A stretch of 49,343 nt of DNA from Desulfovibrio sp. (GCA_017528345.1 JAFXOX010000076.1:1-49343), one strand, 5' to 3'. Shown: positions 17,828 to 25,709, counted from the first letter of the stretch. Translations and numbers: made by a program. Notes: generated from the sequence alone by a model not told the origin.

Positions 17828-18802
17828 ATGGCGGCATTTTTTGAACTTGAGCAGGGGGGCCAGAGTATTCCTGTGGCCTTGGCACACTGCCATGCAAGCC
17901 GGGAACCTGGCTTTCAGGCAAGCATGGAGAGCCTCCTGCAGGCTTCGGACTTTGCGGCGTTAGCTGGCAAAACGGTGCTTGTCAAACCCAATCTTTTGAA
18001 AGCGGAAGCGCTTGCCTGCACGGATCCCTGGCTTGTGGCAAGCCTCTGCCGCTGCCTTCTGGATCTCGGCTGCAAGGTCACGGTTGCTGATTCACCGGGT
18101 TTTGGAACGTTAGCCGGTGTTGCCGCAAAAATCGGTCTTGAGCAAGCATTGGCGCCACTTGGGCTTCGTCCTGTGCCAATGGGGTCGGCGCTCTGGAAAG
18201 ACGTTGAGATACAGGGTGCACGTGTGAAGATCCCTATTTCGCGTACGGCGTTCGACTGTGAGACCATTGTTTCCGTGCCTAAAGTCAAGGCGCATAGTCA
18301 GATGCGCCTTACTTTGGCTGTCAAAAACTGCTACGGCTGTGTCCCGGGCCTGCATAAGGCGTTTTTGCACGCACGCTTTGGGAAGCACCGTGCGTGCTTT
18401 GCCGAACTTATTGTGGCGCTCTATCAGCTTCTGCCGCCAGTTGTTGCTGTTGTCGACGGTATTGTGGCCATGCATGTCACAGGTCCAGGCAGTGGCCAAC
18501 CCTATCCCCTGGGGCTTGTGGCAGCCTGCAGCAATGCCCCCCTGCTCGATGAAGAACTTCTGTGCCTTTTGGGCTGTACTGTCGAAGAGATTCCCCTGGC
18601 TTTGGCCTTGCGCAGGGCAGGCGTCTATGGCTCAGGCAAAAGCTGCGTGCAGGCGTCTTATCCACTTGCGCAACCTACGGAGTGGCGTGTGGAGGATTTT
18701 CAGGTGCCAGAGATCTTGCTCACAACGTCGTTTGCTCCACACAGGCTTTTACGCAGCCTTTGGCGCCGACTTTGGGCACAAAGACCCTTTTTCTGCAAGT
18801 GA
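17828..18802 (+). CDS. DUF362-domain protein
   Basis: The 324-residue protein has DUF362 traits: VLVKPNLL near residue 55, VTVADSPGFG, and VSVPKVKAHSQMRLTLAVKN followed by GCVPGLHK. No CxxCxxC ferredoxin motif is present, unlike many family members. The function of the family is unknown. The ATG at 17828 has GAGGGA upstream; the open frame extends to 17789 with no ribosome site. thiE begins 23 bases after the stop, so the two probably share a transcript, but that alone does not assign a role in thiamine metabolism. Confidence 0.75.
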   Translation: MAAFFELEQGGQSIPVALAHCHASREPGFQASMESLLQASDFAALAGKTVLVKPNLLKAEALACTDPWLVASLCRCLLDLGCKVTVADSPGFGTLAGVAAKIGLEQALAPLGLRPVPMGSALWKDVEIQGARVKIPISRTAFDCETIVSVPKVKAHSQMRLTLAVKNCYGCVPGLHKAFLHARFGKHRACFAELIVALYQLLPPVVAVVDGIVAMHVTGPGSGQPYPLGLVAACSNAPLLDEELLCLLGCTVEEIPLALALRRAGVYGSGKSCVQASYPLAQPTEWRVEDFQVPEILLTTSFAPHRLLRSLWRRLWAQRPFFCK

Positions 18803-18825
18803 TGCTATCGCCTTAGGAGGTAATG

Positions 18826-19476
18826 ATGCCAAGAATTCTTCCAGGACAAACGGACCTCTATGCCTTAACCGATGCCCGTCTTTCCCGGGGCCGGTCACTC
18901 CGGGATGTTGTGCAGGCCTTGCTCGGCGCAGGTATCAAAATTTTACAGTACCGGGAAAAACACCTGCCTATGGGAAAAATGCTCGAAGAATGTCGTATGC
19001 TCAGAGCCATGACCCTGGAGGCCAACGCCTGTCTCATTATTGACGATCACGTGGATCTTGCCCTGCTTTGTAAGGCCGACGGCGTACATATCGGTCAGGA
19101 TGATCTCCCTCTCGCCGATGTTCGCAGCTTGTGCGGCAAAGACATGATCATCGGCGTTTCCACGCACAGCCCCGAGCAGGCGGTGCAGGCCATGAATAGA
19201 GGTGCCGACTATATTGGCGTAGGCCCCATTTATGCGACCAAAACCAAGGAGGATGTGGTAGCGCCTGTGGGCTTAAGCTATCTTAGGTGGGTGGCAGAAA
19301 ATATTCATATTCCCTTTGTGGCCATCGGCGGTATTAAGGAACACAATGTGGCTGAAGTCTGCGCCAATGGTGCTCGCTGTGCAGCTCTTGTCTCAGAATT
19401 TGTGGGTGCCGCGGATATTGGCGCCAAAGTGCGTGCTGTGCGTAGTGTGATGCAGAAGACGCTCAGTCAGGCGTAA
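18826..19476 (+). CDS. thiE: Thiamine-phosphate synthase
   Basis: ThiE couples HMP-pyrophosphate to the thiazole phosphate to give thiamine phosphate. The 216-residue TIM barrel shows KILQYREKHL near residue 45, LIIDDHVDLAL, ADGVHIGQDDLP, GVSTHS, ADYIGVGPIYATKTK and VAIGGI, all typical of the diphosphate and thiazole sites. AGGAGG lies five bases before the ATG at 18826; an ATG three bases earlier is also possible. thiD is 13 kb away on the other strand. No TPP riboswitch signature precedes this gene or its upstream neighbour. Confidence 0.95.
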   Translation: MPRILPGQTDLYALTDARLSRGRSLRDVVQALLGAGIKILQYREKHLPMGKMLEECRMLRAMTLEANACLIIDDHVDLALLCKADGVHIGQDDLPLADVRSLCGKDMIIGVSTHSPEQAVQAMNRGADYIGVGPIYATKTKEDVVAPVGLSYLRWVAENIHIPFVAIGGIKEHNVAEVCANGARCAALVSEFVGAADIGAKVRAVRSVMQKTLSQA

Positions 19477-19530
19477 CAGACTGGCAATGTGCAAGCCGAA
19501 AGACGTAGCAGCTGCCCAGCCTTGTGTGAT

Positions 19531-19562
19531 GCGTTCTTGCCTTGTGCCAAAGGCAAGAACGC
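19531..19562. other. 13-bp hairpin upstream of the thiE terminator
   Basis: GCGTTCTTGCCTT (19531-19543) pairs perfectly with AAGGCAAGAACGC (19550-19562) around a six-base loop. No T-run follows. Together with the terminator 17 bases on, it makes a tandem structure that could protect a 3' end or form a small RNA. Confidence 0.55.
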
Positions 19563-19578
19563 AGCGCAAAGACCGCAC

Positions 19579-19606
19579 AAAAAGCCCCCGTTTCCGGGGG
19601 CTTTTT
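19579..19606. terminator. Intrinsic terminator between thiE and the small coiled-coil gene
   Basis: AAAAAGCCCCCG (19579-19590) pairs with CGGGGGCTTTTT (19595-19606) around TTTC, followed by further T. It lies two bases from the stop of the facing minus-strand gene, so it serves both directions. Confidence 0.95.
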
Positions 19607-19608
19607 TG

Positions 19609-19935
19609 CTACTGTAAAGCGTGTGTCACACATGATTGGTAACCGCGCATCCTGCGGCGTTCCTGTTTTGACTGCTGCAGTGATGCTTCGACTTTGTCGT
19701 GGGCTTCTGTGGCGATTTTTTTCAGGAGCTGATGAATGTTTTTCAGCTCAAGCAGGCGTGAGCGGTATTCATCACGCACGTCACTGGAGAAGAAGTTCCA
19801 CGCCTGATTGGTCATTTCTCCGCGTTCTCTGGAGAGCTCAATGGCGTCTTCGTAAGCCTCGTTCTGCACAGCTGCCATTTCCTGTTCTGCGAGCTCAAGA
19901 GCGCGGTCAAGCATGAGCAGACCCTGGTTTTCCAT
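19609..19935 (-). CDS. Small coiled-coil protein, possible flagellar chaperone (FliT/FlgN-like)
   Basis: I do not recognise this 108-residue protein by strong motif. It is nearly all helical, rich in Glu, Lys, Leu and Arg, without membrane segments: LDRALELAEQEMAAVQNEAYEDAIELSRERGEMT, then a second long helix, then a basic tail (KQERRRMRGYQ). That size and helical-hairpin make-up resemble FliT or FlgN type export chaperones. It lies 16 bases downstream of a 201-residue gene and after a family 9 glycosyltransferase, with flagellar genes elsewhere in the window. GGGAGGT stands before the ATG at 19935. The chaperone idea is inference. Confidence 0.6.
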   Translation of the reverse strand: MENQGLLMLDRALELAEQEMAAVQNEAYEDAIELSRERGEMTNQAWNFFSSDVRDEYRSRLLELKNIHQLLKKIATEAHDKVEASLQQSKQERRRMRGYQSCVTHALQ

Positions 19936-19951
19936 GGCAGACCTCCCGTGG

Positions 19952-20557
19952 CTACTGAGCGAAACGCTCCACCAATTCCTTGCGCATGTCCACGCTGATC
20001 TTCTGCCAGTCTTCGCATTGCGGGGCAAATTCATATTCCAGCAGATCAGCCAGGAGAATCCAATCCTCGCTTTCCAGAATATCGCTCATTTCGCTCAAGA
20101 GATCCGAGAGCTCAACGGTCTTGGTCTGAAATTCCTCATTGCTTCCACCGAGATAGCGTTCCCGCAGATCGCCGACCATGGCCAGAAAATCGCGCACCAC
20201 ATCCAGAAGATCCTGCAAAAGCTCAAGAGCGTCGCTTTCTTTGCCCTCGCGGAAGAGGCGGGCCACATTTTTGCCGCCGCTTTCCATCATGCTTGTCACC
20301 TTGGTCATTTCACCGGCAATGTCCAGAGCCATCTGCGTGGCCGGCACGGAACGGATTTCCACTTTCTCAATGCTGTCGCTTGCCAGGTCTTCGGCCTGAT
20401 GCGGGTAGATCTCTGAGAAAATTTCATTGTTCACAAAGACATCTGTGACAATGCGGTTGCGCATGGATGAATCGTTCATCAGCGTCGTGAGGAGTTCCTC
20501 AAGATTGGCAAAAGTGGCAATGGACTTGTCGCTCTTCTGTCCGTCAACAATAATCAT
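19952..20557 (-). CDS. Uncharacterised acidic protein, middle gene of a glycosyltransferase operon
   Basis: The 201-residue protein has no family signature I recognise. The first 70 residues (IIVDGQKSDKSIATFANLEELLTTLM through SIEKVEIRSVP) have the alternating pattern of a small beta-alpha domain. The rest is acidic and helical, with Met-rich and Glu-rich helices (AGEMTKVTSMMESGG; LSDLLSEMSDILESEDWILLADLLEYE). It has no signal peptide or membrane segment, so it is probably cytoplasmic. GGAGGG precedes the ATG at 20557. Its place between a glycosyltransferase and a chaperone-like gene suggests a partner of either one. Confidence 0.65.
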   Translation of the reverse strand: MIIVDGQKSDKSIATFANLEELLTTLMNDSSMRNRIVTDVFVNNEIFSEIYPHQAEDLASDSIEKVEIRSVPATQMALDIAGEMTKVTSMMESGGKNVARLFREGKESDALELLQDLLDVVRDFLAMVGDLRERYLGGSNEEFQTKTVELSDLLSEMSDILESEDWILLADLLEYEFAPQCEDWQKISVDMRKELVERFAQ

Positions 20558-20613
20558 AATTTTTCCCTCCTTACCCACAGGAAATTGTTACCGCAAAAGT
20601 TGCGTACTCCGTA

Positions 20614-22248
20614 CTAAGCATAATCTGTGCCATAAACCAGATTATCGCGTAAGGTCTGGAGATGAAGGGAAAAGATTCGGGTAGCGCAGAGGAGGCGTTC
20701 AAGATTTTGTCCATAGTCACTGCGCAGTTCACGCCAGAAATAGCCGAGGCTTTTTACGGCGGGGCTTGTCATAAGCTGTGTTTGCAGTCTGTCGCAGTTG
20801 CGTAGAAAAAGCGTTCCCGCCTGAGGACTCTTGCCGAGGAGCTTACCCTGTTCATTAAGGGCTGCGAGAATATGCAGGGCAGGCTCAAGGGCTGCGTTGA
20901 GAAGCTTTGTCGCGTGCGAGGAGAAGGAAAAATGTGAGGAATAGCTGGGCGCTGCCAGTGTTTCATGGCTGAGCGCGTCAAGAAATTGGCGCCAGAAAAG
21001 ACGCTGCGCGTTGATCCAGTGAGTACGATCGCTGCGGGCGCTTGCCGACAGTGGCGTAAGCGTTGCCAGACCATCGTCATCACGTGTGCTTTCCCAGACT
21101 CGAGCCTTGAGCTCTCCGGTCCTGGCGAGGGCTTGCTGCCAGCTCTCTCCCTGAAGTTTTGCAAGCACAAGCGTCGCCACCTGCTCTGGATTGATGGCTG
21201 TCAGGCAGCTCTGCTGATGTGAACAGTCTTCCCCAAAGCCACAGGGGTGACAGGGGAGGTCAGGCTCGAGTGCCAGACAGTTGCTAAGCATGGGCCCGGT
21301 ATCCCAGGGTTGGGCTGTCGCCAGGAAAAAGCTCAGACTGGGCGTGCGCATGCCGCTTGCAAGGTGCAGCGTGCCGGTATCATTGGTGATAAGCAGCTGC
21401 ACACATGTCATCAGGGCAGCAAGTTCCGTCCAGCTGGTTTTGCCTATGGCCGAGACATAGGGTGTCTGTGTTTGAGAAGCGTAGTCAGCTTCCAGCGCTG
21501 ATTCTGCGGGAGATCCTGTCAGCACTGGACAGATGCGGGCTTTTTCCCAGAGCTTTTGCCCGAGGGCGGCAAAAGAGGCCACGGGCCATTGTCTTTTGGG
21601 AGAGCTAGCACCTAACTGGAAGGCCACAAAACCTTGCGGGGGAGTTCCCGGATTGTGAATAGCTGTAAGAAGGTCGCGCGCTTTGGCAAGATCGGCCTCC
21701 TTGGGAGCGCGAAGGTCAGCACCGTGAAAGGCCGGGTTGGCTTCTTGAAAAAGAGGACTTGCCATCAGGCGGAACATGTCGGCAACGTTGAAAACGGCAT
21801 TTTCACGCCTAGCGCTGGTCGCTGCCAGAAAGGTTGACCAGAAACCGTGATTGTGACCAAAACCCTCGTCATCCAGCCCAAAACCCACGATTTTGCGACT
21901 ATCAGAGGCCAAAAGCTGCGCCAGAAGGCGCGCTGACGTGGTTGAGGTGAGATTCAGGACCATGCGGGCCTTGCCCTGACTTTGCACGTCCTGGGCCCAG
22001 CTGGTTACATGGTTCAGGGCAAGATGCCAGTTTTCATCGAGTTCCCTGAGCAGTGAGGGCCCTGGAAAAGGCCATACCTGCTCCACATGGCAGAGCAGGG
22101 GCACAGCCTTGACGAAATTTTCCTGGCAGATCAGTCCTGCCCGAAGATTGTGGGCTGCAAGATCGTGGAAAAGAGCCTGGCTCTGGATAAGGTCGCCAAA
22201 GCGTGTGAGATTGATGACAAGGCAGTCAAGCGGTGCAGACGCTGACAT
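20614..22248 (-). CDS. Glycosyltransferase family 9 (heptosyltransferase-like)
   Basis: The 544-residue protein has the GT9 pattern. The N-terminus reads CLVINLTRFGDLIQSQALFHDLA. A central donor-binding region has FVAFQLGASSPKRQWPVASFAALGQKL, CVQLLITNDTGTLHLASGM and PSLSFFLATAQPWDTGP, then PCHPCGFGEDCSHQQSCL. GT9 enzymes usually add heptose to the lipopolysaccharide core. About 170 extra residues at the C-terminus are unusual and largely helical. Whether the acceptor is LPS or a protein such as flagellin cannot be decided. It leads a minus-strand operon of three genes. Confidence 0.82.
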   Translation of the reverse strand: MSASAPLDCLVINLTRFGDLIQSQALFHDLAAHNLRAGLICQENFVKAVPLLCHVEQVWPFPGPSLLRELDENWHLALNHVTSWAQDVQSQGKARMVLNLTSTTSARLLAQLLASDSRKIVGFGLDDEGFGHNHGFWSTFLAATSARRENAVFNVADMFRLMASPLFQEANPAFHGADLRAPKEADLAKARDLLTAIHNPGTPPQGFVAFQLGASSPKRQWPVASFAALGQKLWEKARICPVLTGSPAESALEADYASQTQTPYVSAIGKTSWTELAALMTCVQLLITNDTGTLHLASGMRTPSLSFFLATAQPWDTGPMLSNCLALEPDLPCHPCGFGEDCSHQQSCLTAINPEQVATLVLAKLQGESWQQALARTGELKARVWESTRDDDGLATLTPLSASARSDRTHWINAQRLFWRQFLDALSHETLAAPSYSSHFSFSSHATKLLNAALEPALHILAALNEQGKLLGKSPQAGTLFLRNCDRLQTQLMTSPAVKSLGYFWRELRSDYGQNLERLLCATRIFSLHLQTLRDNLVYGTDYA

Positions 22249-22403
22249 GGCACATCCTAAGGAAAGAGTGATGGGGAGGAAGATGGCAAGACTTTGGAGT
22301 AGCTGACAGAGGCGTGTGAGGAGATAGGGCGGCTGATAGGGTAAAATGCGTCAGTCACATAGCTTGCCCTGAGAAGCCAAATCATCCAGCACCTTTTGAT
22401 GCT

Positions 22404-22452
22404 ACAGGTAGAGCCAGCAAAGTGCAAGACGCAGATTGCTGGCTCTACCTGT
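22404..22452. repeat. Perfect 17-bp inverted repeat, long hairpin
   Basis: ACAGGTAGAGCCAGCAA (22404-22420) is the exact reverse complement of 22436-22452, around a 15-base loop. On the plus strand a T-run starts five bases later. On the minus strand, where the adjacent muramidase-like gene ends 21 bases before it, no T-run follows. It is either a terminator for that gene with an odd tail, or an inverted repeat with another role. Confidence 0.65.
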
Positions 22453-22472
22453 GATACTTTTTTCCCATCGAT

Positions 22473-23582
22473 TTAGGCGAGTGTTCCGCTTGCCGGGGTC
22501 CCCAGCATATTCAGGGCGAGGAGCTTTTCCTTCTTGAAACGGTTCTGCACCGCCGCACGAACGGCTTCGGTGGATGATCCGAATTGGCCTGCACGGATCT
22601 TATAGACGTTGGAGATCATATTGCGTTCGTAGTTGGGATCAGTTGGGTCTCCGCTCATGGCATCGGCTCTGACGAAGATGCGGGAGGCACCTGCTGGTCC
22701 GTGCTGAATGGCAGTACTCCAGATGACTTCGCGCATGGCAGGAGAAAGCGTATTCTCTTCAAGCCCAGTCTTCTTGACAATGGCGTTGAGAGCAGGTGTG
22801 TAATGGCTCTCGGTGGCAAAGGCTTCCTGCAATGCTTCAAAACGTTCCGGTTCTTCCTTGGCAATGGCCTTCCAGGTGTCAGGCATGGCACCGCGGCGGC
22901 TGCCGGTATTGGCAGGACCAGCATTGCGCAGACGACTGGCCAGATCAGGGGCCTGATTGTCGAGGAACTTAAGAAAATCGGTCATGGTGCCGACCTTGGA
23001 GGCAATCTGGTACTTTCCGTAACTTGTGCCGCCTGTGCCGTCATAGCCAATGGCCGCAATGCCGTCGCTACCGGACTCAAATTGTGCCGAAAGTACGCCG
23101 AGTCCAGTGGTTTTGGGCTGTGGCGTCGCTTGCGCCTGCTGCTTCTTTGAGCTTTTTCTGCGGTTTGGACAGGCATTGACGAAATCGCCAAGGCCCGCCT
23201 GACCAAGGGTTGAACCCATGAAGGAGTCTCCGCCACGGATGGCGCGAAGGTGTCTGGCAGCTCCCATGCTGCGAGCCAGATCAAGGGTTGAACTGTGATT
23301 TGGCTGCATCATGCTTGCCAGAGACTGGGTTTGGGAAAGATCATTTTGCGCCTTATTGAAGATCTGCATGCGCATCATATCTGACGGGGTGCGGCCGGCA
23401 AGCACAAGGTTGCGGCCGGGGGCAGCTGCTTGGGCACTTTGTTCATGCAAAGCCATGCCGCGATTTTGTTCGGCCATCAAACGTGCAAACTGCCCGGACG
23501 GCGCAGACGCTCGTCTTGCGGGCTGCGCCTGACTTTGCCCTTCGCTCGCTGGCGGACGGATCAACCAAGAAGTGTCGGACAT
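22473..23582 (-). CDS. Muramidase-like protein with sigma-54 promoter
   Basis: The 369-residue protein has a polar Gln/Ala/Ser-rich N-terminal half without a signal peptide. Its C-terminal domain starts near residue 160: LGVLSAQFESGSDGIAAIGYD, then SYGKYQIASKVGTM near 185, and an AMREVIWSTAIQHGPAGASRIF segment. That pattern resembles the lysozyme-like domains found in phage and VgrG-linked peptidoglycan hydrolases, with Glu near 166 as the likely catalytic residue. I cannot name the exact family. The ATG at 23582 follows GAGGAGG; the extra 20 residues of the longer frame would overlap the promoter. The sigma-54 promoter upstream and no FlgJ in the window hint at a role in flagellar rod passage through the wall. 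Confidence 0.7.
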   Translation of the reverse strand: MSDTSWLIRPPASEGQSQAQPARRASAPSGQFARLMAEQNRGMALHEQSAQAAAPGRNLVLAGRTPSDMMRMQIFNKAQNDLSQTQSLASMMQPNHSSTLDLARSMGAARHLRAIRGGDSFMGSTLGQAGLGDFVNACPNRRKSSKKQQAQATPQPKTTGLGVLSAQFESGSDGIAAIGYDGTGGTSYGKYQIASKVGTMTDFLKFLDNQAPDLASRLRNAGPANTGSRRGAMPDTWKAIAKEEPERFEALQEAFATESHYTPALNAIVKKTGLEENTLSPAMREVIWSTAIQHGPAGASRIFVRADAMSGDPTDPNYERNMISNVYKIRAGQFGSSTEAVRAAVQNRFKKEKLLALNMLGTPASGTLA

Positions 23583-23625
23583 CTCAACCTCCTCAGAAAA
23601 CAGGAACGGTTTTTGTGCTGGAGGT

Positions 23626-23641
23626 TGCATAAAAAGTGCCA
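23626..23641 (-). promoter_or_regulatory. Sigma-54 promoter of the muramidase-like gene
   Basis: Read on the minus strand this is TGGCACTTTTTATGCA: a consensus -24 (TGGCAC) and a -12 GC separated by exactly ten bases from the GG. It lies 44 bases before the start codon. Confidence 0.85.
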
Positions 23642-23716
23642 TACTGAGTATGCCCGCTTCCTGTAAGGGTTTGTCGAGGAAATATCGACGTTTCGTCAGA
23701 CTTTTGACAGCAAGCA

Positions 23717-23775
23717 GCCCGGAATCCCAACGATTCCGGGCCGGCGCATGGTGGCGTTCACGGACATGCGTCCGT
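23717..23775. other. Two hairpins downstream of flavodoxin
   Basis: GCCCGGAATC (23717-23726) pairs with GATTCCGGGC (23732-23741), and ACGGAC (23760-23765) pairs with GTCCGT (23770-23775). They follow the flavodoxin stop on the minus strand. Neither has a T-run, so they may stabilise the 3' end or terminate weakly. Confidence 0.45.
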
Positions 23776-23800
23776 AGGCATCAGGAGGATGCACTTTGCT

Positions 23801-24247
23801 TTAGAGCGCTTTGAGCACCTCATCGACATACGCTTGGATTTCGTCATCGTCAGAGGAGCCATCGCCTTCAAGTTTCAGGCTGTCGGCAATGATCTCTGCC
23901 CCAAGTTCGCGGGCCCTATCTACGATGAGGTCACAAGCCCCGCAGAAATGCGGATACTCCTTGTCACCTGAGGCAAAACTCGTGACCTTGGCCCCGTTGA
24001 GGTCCATTTTGTCAAAGCTTTCAAAGAAATCGGCGAAATCGTCCTGCATTTCCACATCTTCTTCGCCCCAGGCAGAGCATCCCATGAGGACGGCATCATA
24101 GCCTTTGGCCAGATGCTCGGGATTGGCGTCAGCGCAGTTGAGCACAGTGACCGTATGTCCGGCCTGGGTGATTTTTTTCTCCACAAGATGAGCGATGCTT
24201 TCGGTATTGCCAGTGGTTGAACCAAAAACCATGAGAACGTTTGCCAT
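23801..24247 (-). CDS. Flavodoxin
   Basis: The 148-residue length and sequence match the short-chain flavodoxins of Desulfovibrio, which carry electrons on FMN in place of ferredoxin. The FMN phosphate loop STTGNT is at residues 10-15, Trp60 (CSAWGEED) and Tyr98 ([10 protein letters not shown]) are the flavin-stacking residues, and the acidic surface is kept. Residue 100 is His where the D. vulgaris protein has Tyr. AGGAG precedes the ATG at 24247. A strong promoter with a Fur-like operator stands in front, consistent with use under iron shortage. A radical SAM protein is encoded upstream on the same strand. Confidence 0.95.
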   Translation of the reverse strand: MANVLMVFGSTTGNTESIAHLVEKKITQAGHTVTVLNCADANPEHLAKGYDAVLMGCSAWGEEDVEMQDDFADFFESFDKMDLNGAKVTSFASGDKEYPHFCGACDLIVDRARELGAEIIADSLKLEGDGSSDDDEIQAYVDEVLKAL

Positions 24248-24280
24248 GGGAAGCTCCTGATATGAGGTAATGATAAAAAT

Positions 24281-24330
24281 GAATTTGAAATTCAAAAACA
24301 ATTTTTAGCCACACTAAAGCCTTTCGTCAA
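24281..24330 (-). promoter_or_regulatory. Flavodoxin promoter with Fur-like operator
   Basis: On the minus strand TTGACG (24330-24325) and TAAAAA (24307-24302) are 17 bases apart. Just downstream, over the expected start point, lies the perfect 15-bp palindrome TGAATTTGAAATTCA (24281-24295), with the 7-1-7 layout of Fur boxes. By my count it matches 10 of 14 positions of a TGAAAAT-N-ATTTTCA form. Repression by Fur with iron is the likely reading. Confidence 0.7.
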
Positions 24331-24347
24331 GAGCTCTTGGCCTTTTT

Positions 24348-25709
24348 TTACGAAATTTCTTTGGGTTCCTTGTTTGTCAAAGCCGTCTCAGGTTTTTGCC
24401 AGGTGCCTGGTTCCGGAGCCGTGAGCTTGGCCGTCTCTCCAAGCCAGGGGTTGAAATAGCCATAGACGAGCCAGGGGCAGAGGCGCTTAAGACGCTTCAT
24501 AAAGGTTGTTAGTCCCATGCCTGAGGTGGCGGGTAAACCGGGGCCCTGGGCAAGGCAGTCGAGATACCACTCAGGATCAATGTTGAGATTGCGCCATTGG
24601 ATCATGCTCACGCCGTTTTCTCCCACAAGGTCTGAGAGCGCGGAAAGCTCCTCTTCGGTATCGCTGATACCGGGAAAGAAGAGCAAATTGAGGGAGATAA
24701 ACAGGCCAAGACGGCGAGCGATGCCAAGGCTTTGTTGAACATGGTCAAAGGTATAGCCCTGTGGTCTGTAATAGCAGGTGTAGAGGTCTTTTCTCGCGCT
24801 ATTCAGGCTGACGCGGATACTTGTCAGTCCCGTTTTGGCGAGAGCCTCCAGAACCTCAGGGCGAGAGCCGTTGGTATTGACATTAATGGTGCCAGAGCCG
24901 TTGCTTTGCCGGTAGAGAGCAATACTTTCTGCCAAAAGTTCCGCATTTTGCAGAGGATCCCCCTCACAGCCCTGGCCAAAGGAAAAAATGGGCCTGGCTT
25001 TTTCTCGTGCGGCATGGATCTCCATGACCTGGGCAATTTCTGTGGCCTTGGGGGTAAATGTCAGTCGGCACTGCGGGGTGACGGCAATGGGAGATGTTTC
25101 CTCCTGTTTGGAGATACAGGCAAGACACCTGGCATTGCAGGTGCGCGAGGAGGGAAGCGGTGCCTCAAAACGGCCAAGAGCAAAATTGCGTGCTGCCGGG
25201 CAATCATAGCGAGCTACGCAATTGTTGATGATGTGTTGGACCAGGCGATTGGCAGGATAGCGTTTGGTGAGTTCGGCGGCATGGTGCTCAATGCGGCTGC
25301 GTGGAATGTGTGCAAACTGCTGGCGCGGGTCATTGTCGACCTTTTTGGCGCAGACATAGAAGCGGCCATGGGCAAAGCCGACAGCTGCATAGGCAAAGAG
25401 GGGGAGAAGCGGGGCCTTGTCATCGCTTTCGTAGCAGGGATGGGCGGAAATGGTGTGGGCAGGAGCGAGAAAAGCTGCGACAGCCAAATGCTCTGTCACT
25501 TGGGTGTTTCCATGTTCGTCAAGACCAACTGCGTGACGGCCTGGCAGAAGAAAAAGCTCACTTTCTTTGGGCAGGGGGATCACTTCATCGGGTCGTGGTA
25601 AACACCATTGCCTGCCATGTCGGCAGAGCATTAAAAGCTCGGGGTGGTCGAAGATCTGACCGTTGGCATCGGCCATGACCATACGGATAGCCAGTTCTTT
25701 TCCAGACAT
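24348..25709 (-). CDS. Radical SAM protein of unknown function
   Basis: The 453-residue protein has the motif CNARCLACIS near residues 189-198 (Cx3Cx2C), followed by a radical SAM barrel with FGQGCEGDPL, TINVNTNGSRPEVLEAL and SIRVSLNSARKD. About 185 residues precede the motif, with several Cys and His but no domain I recognise. No SPASM cysteines are evident at the C-terminus. The GQGCEGDPL form replaces the usual GGEP segment, as in some activating enzymes and NirJ-unrelated groups. The substrate is unknown. Flavodoxin is encoded 100 bases downstream on the same strand and could supply electrons. AGGATT precedes the ATG. Confidence 0.8.
   Translation of the reverse strand: MSGKELAIRMVMADANGQIFDHPELLMLCRHGRQWCLPRPDEVIPLPKESELFLLPGRHAVGLDEHGNTQVTEHLAVAAFLAPAHTISAHPCYESDDKAPLLPLFAYAAVGFAHGRFYVCAKKVDNDPRQQFAHIPRSRIEHHAAELTKRYPANRLVQHIINNCVARYDCPAARNFALGRFEAPLPSSRTCNARCLACISKQEETSPIAVTPQCRLTFTPKATEIAQVMEIHAAREKARPIFSFGQGCEGDPLQNAELLAESIALYRQSNGSGTINVNTNGSRPEVLEALAKTGLTSIRVSLNSARKDLYTCYYRPQGYTFDHVQQSLGIARRLGLFISLNLLFFPGISDTEEELSALSDLVGENGVSMIQWRNLNIDPEWYLDCLAQGPGLPATSGMGLTTFMKRLKRLCPWLVYGYFNPWLGETAKLTAPEPGTWQKPETALTNKEPKEIS

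Noticed and set aside
22330..22400. A possible sigma-54 promoter before the GT9 operon (TTGGC with GGGCAA)
   Set aside because: The GG to GC spacing is nine bases instead of ten and the -12 half is poor.
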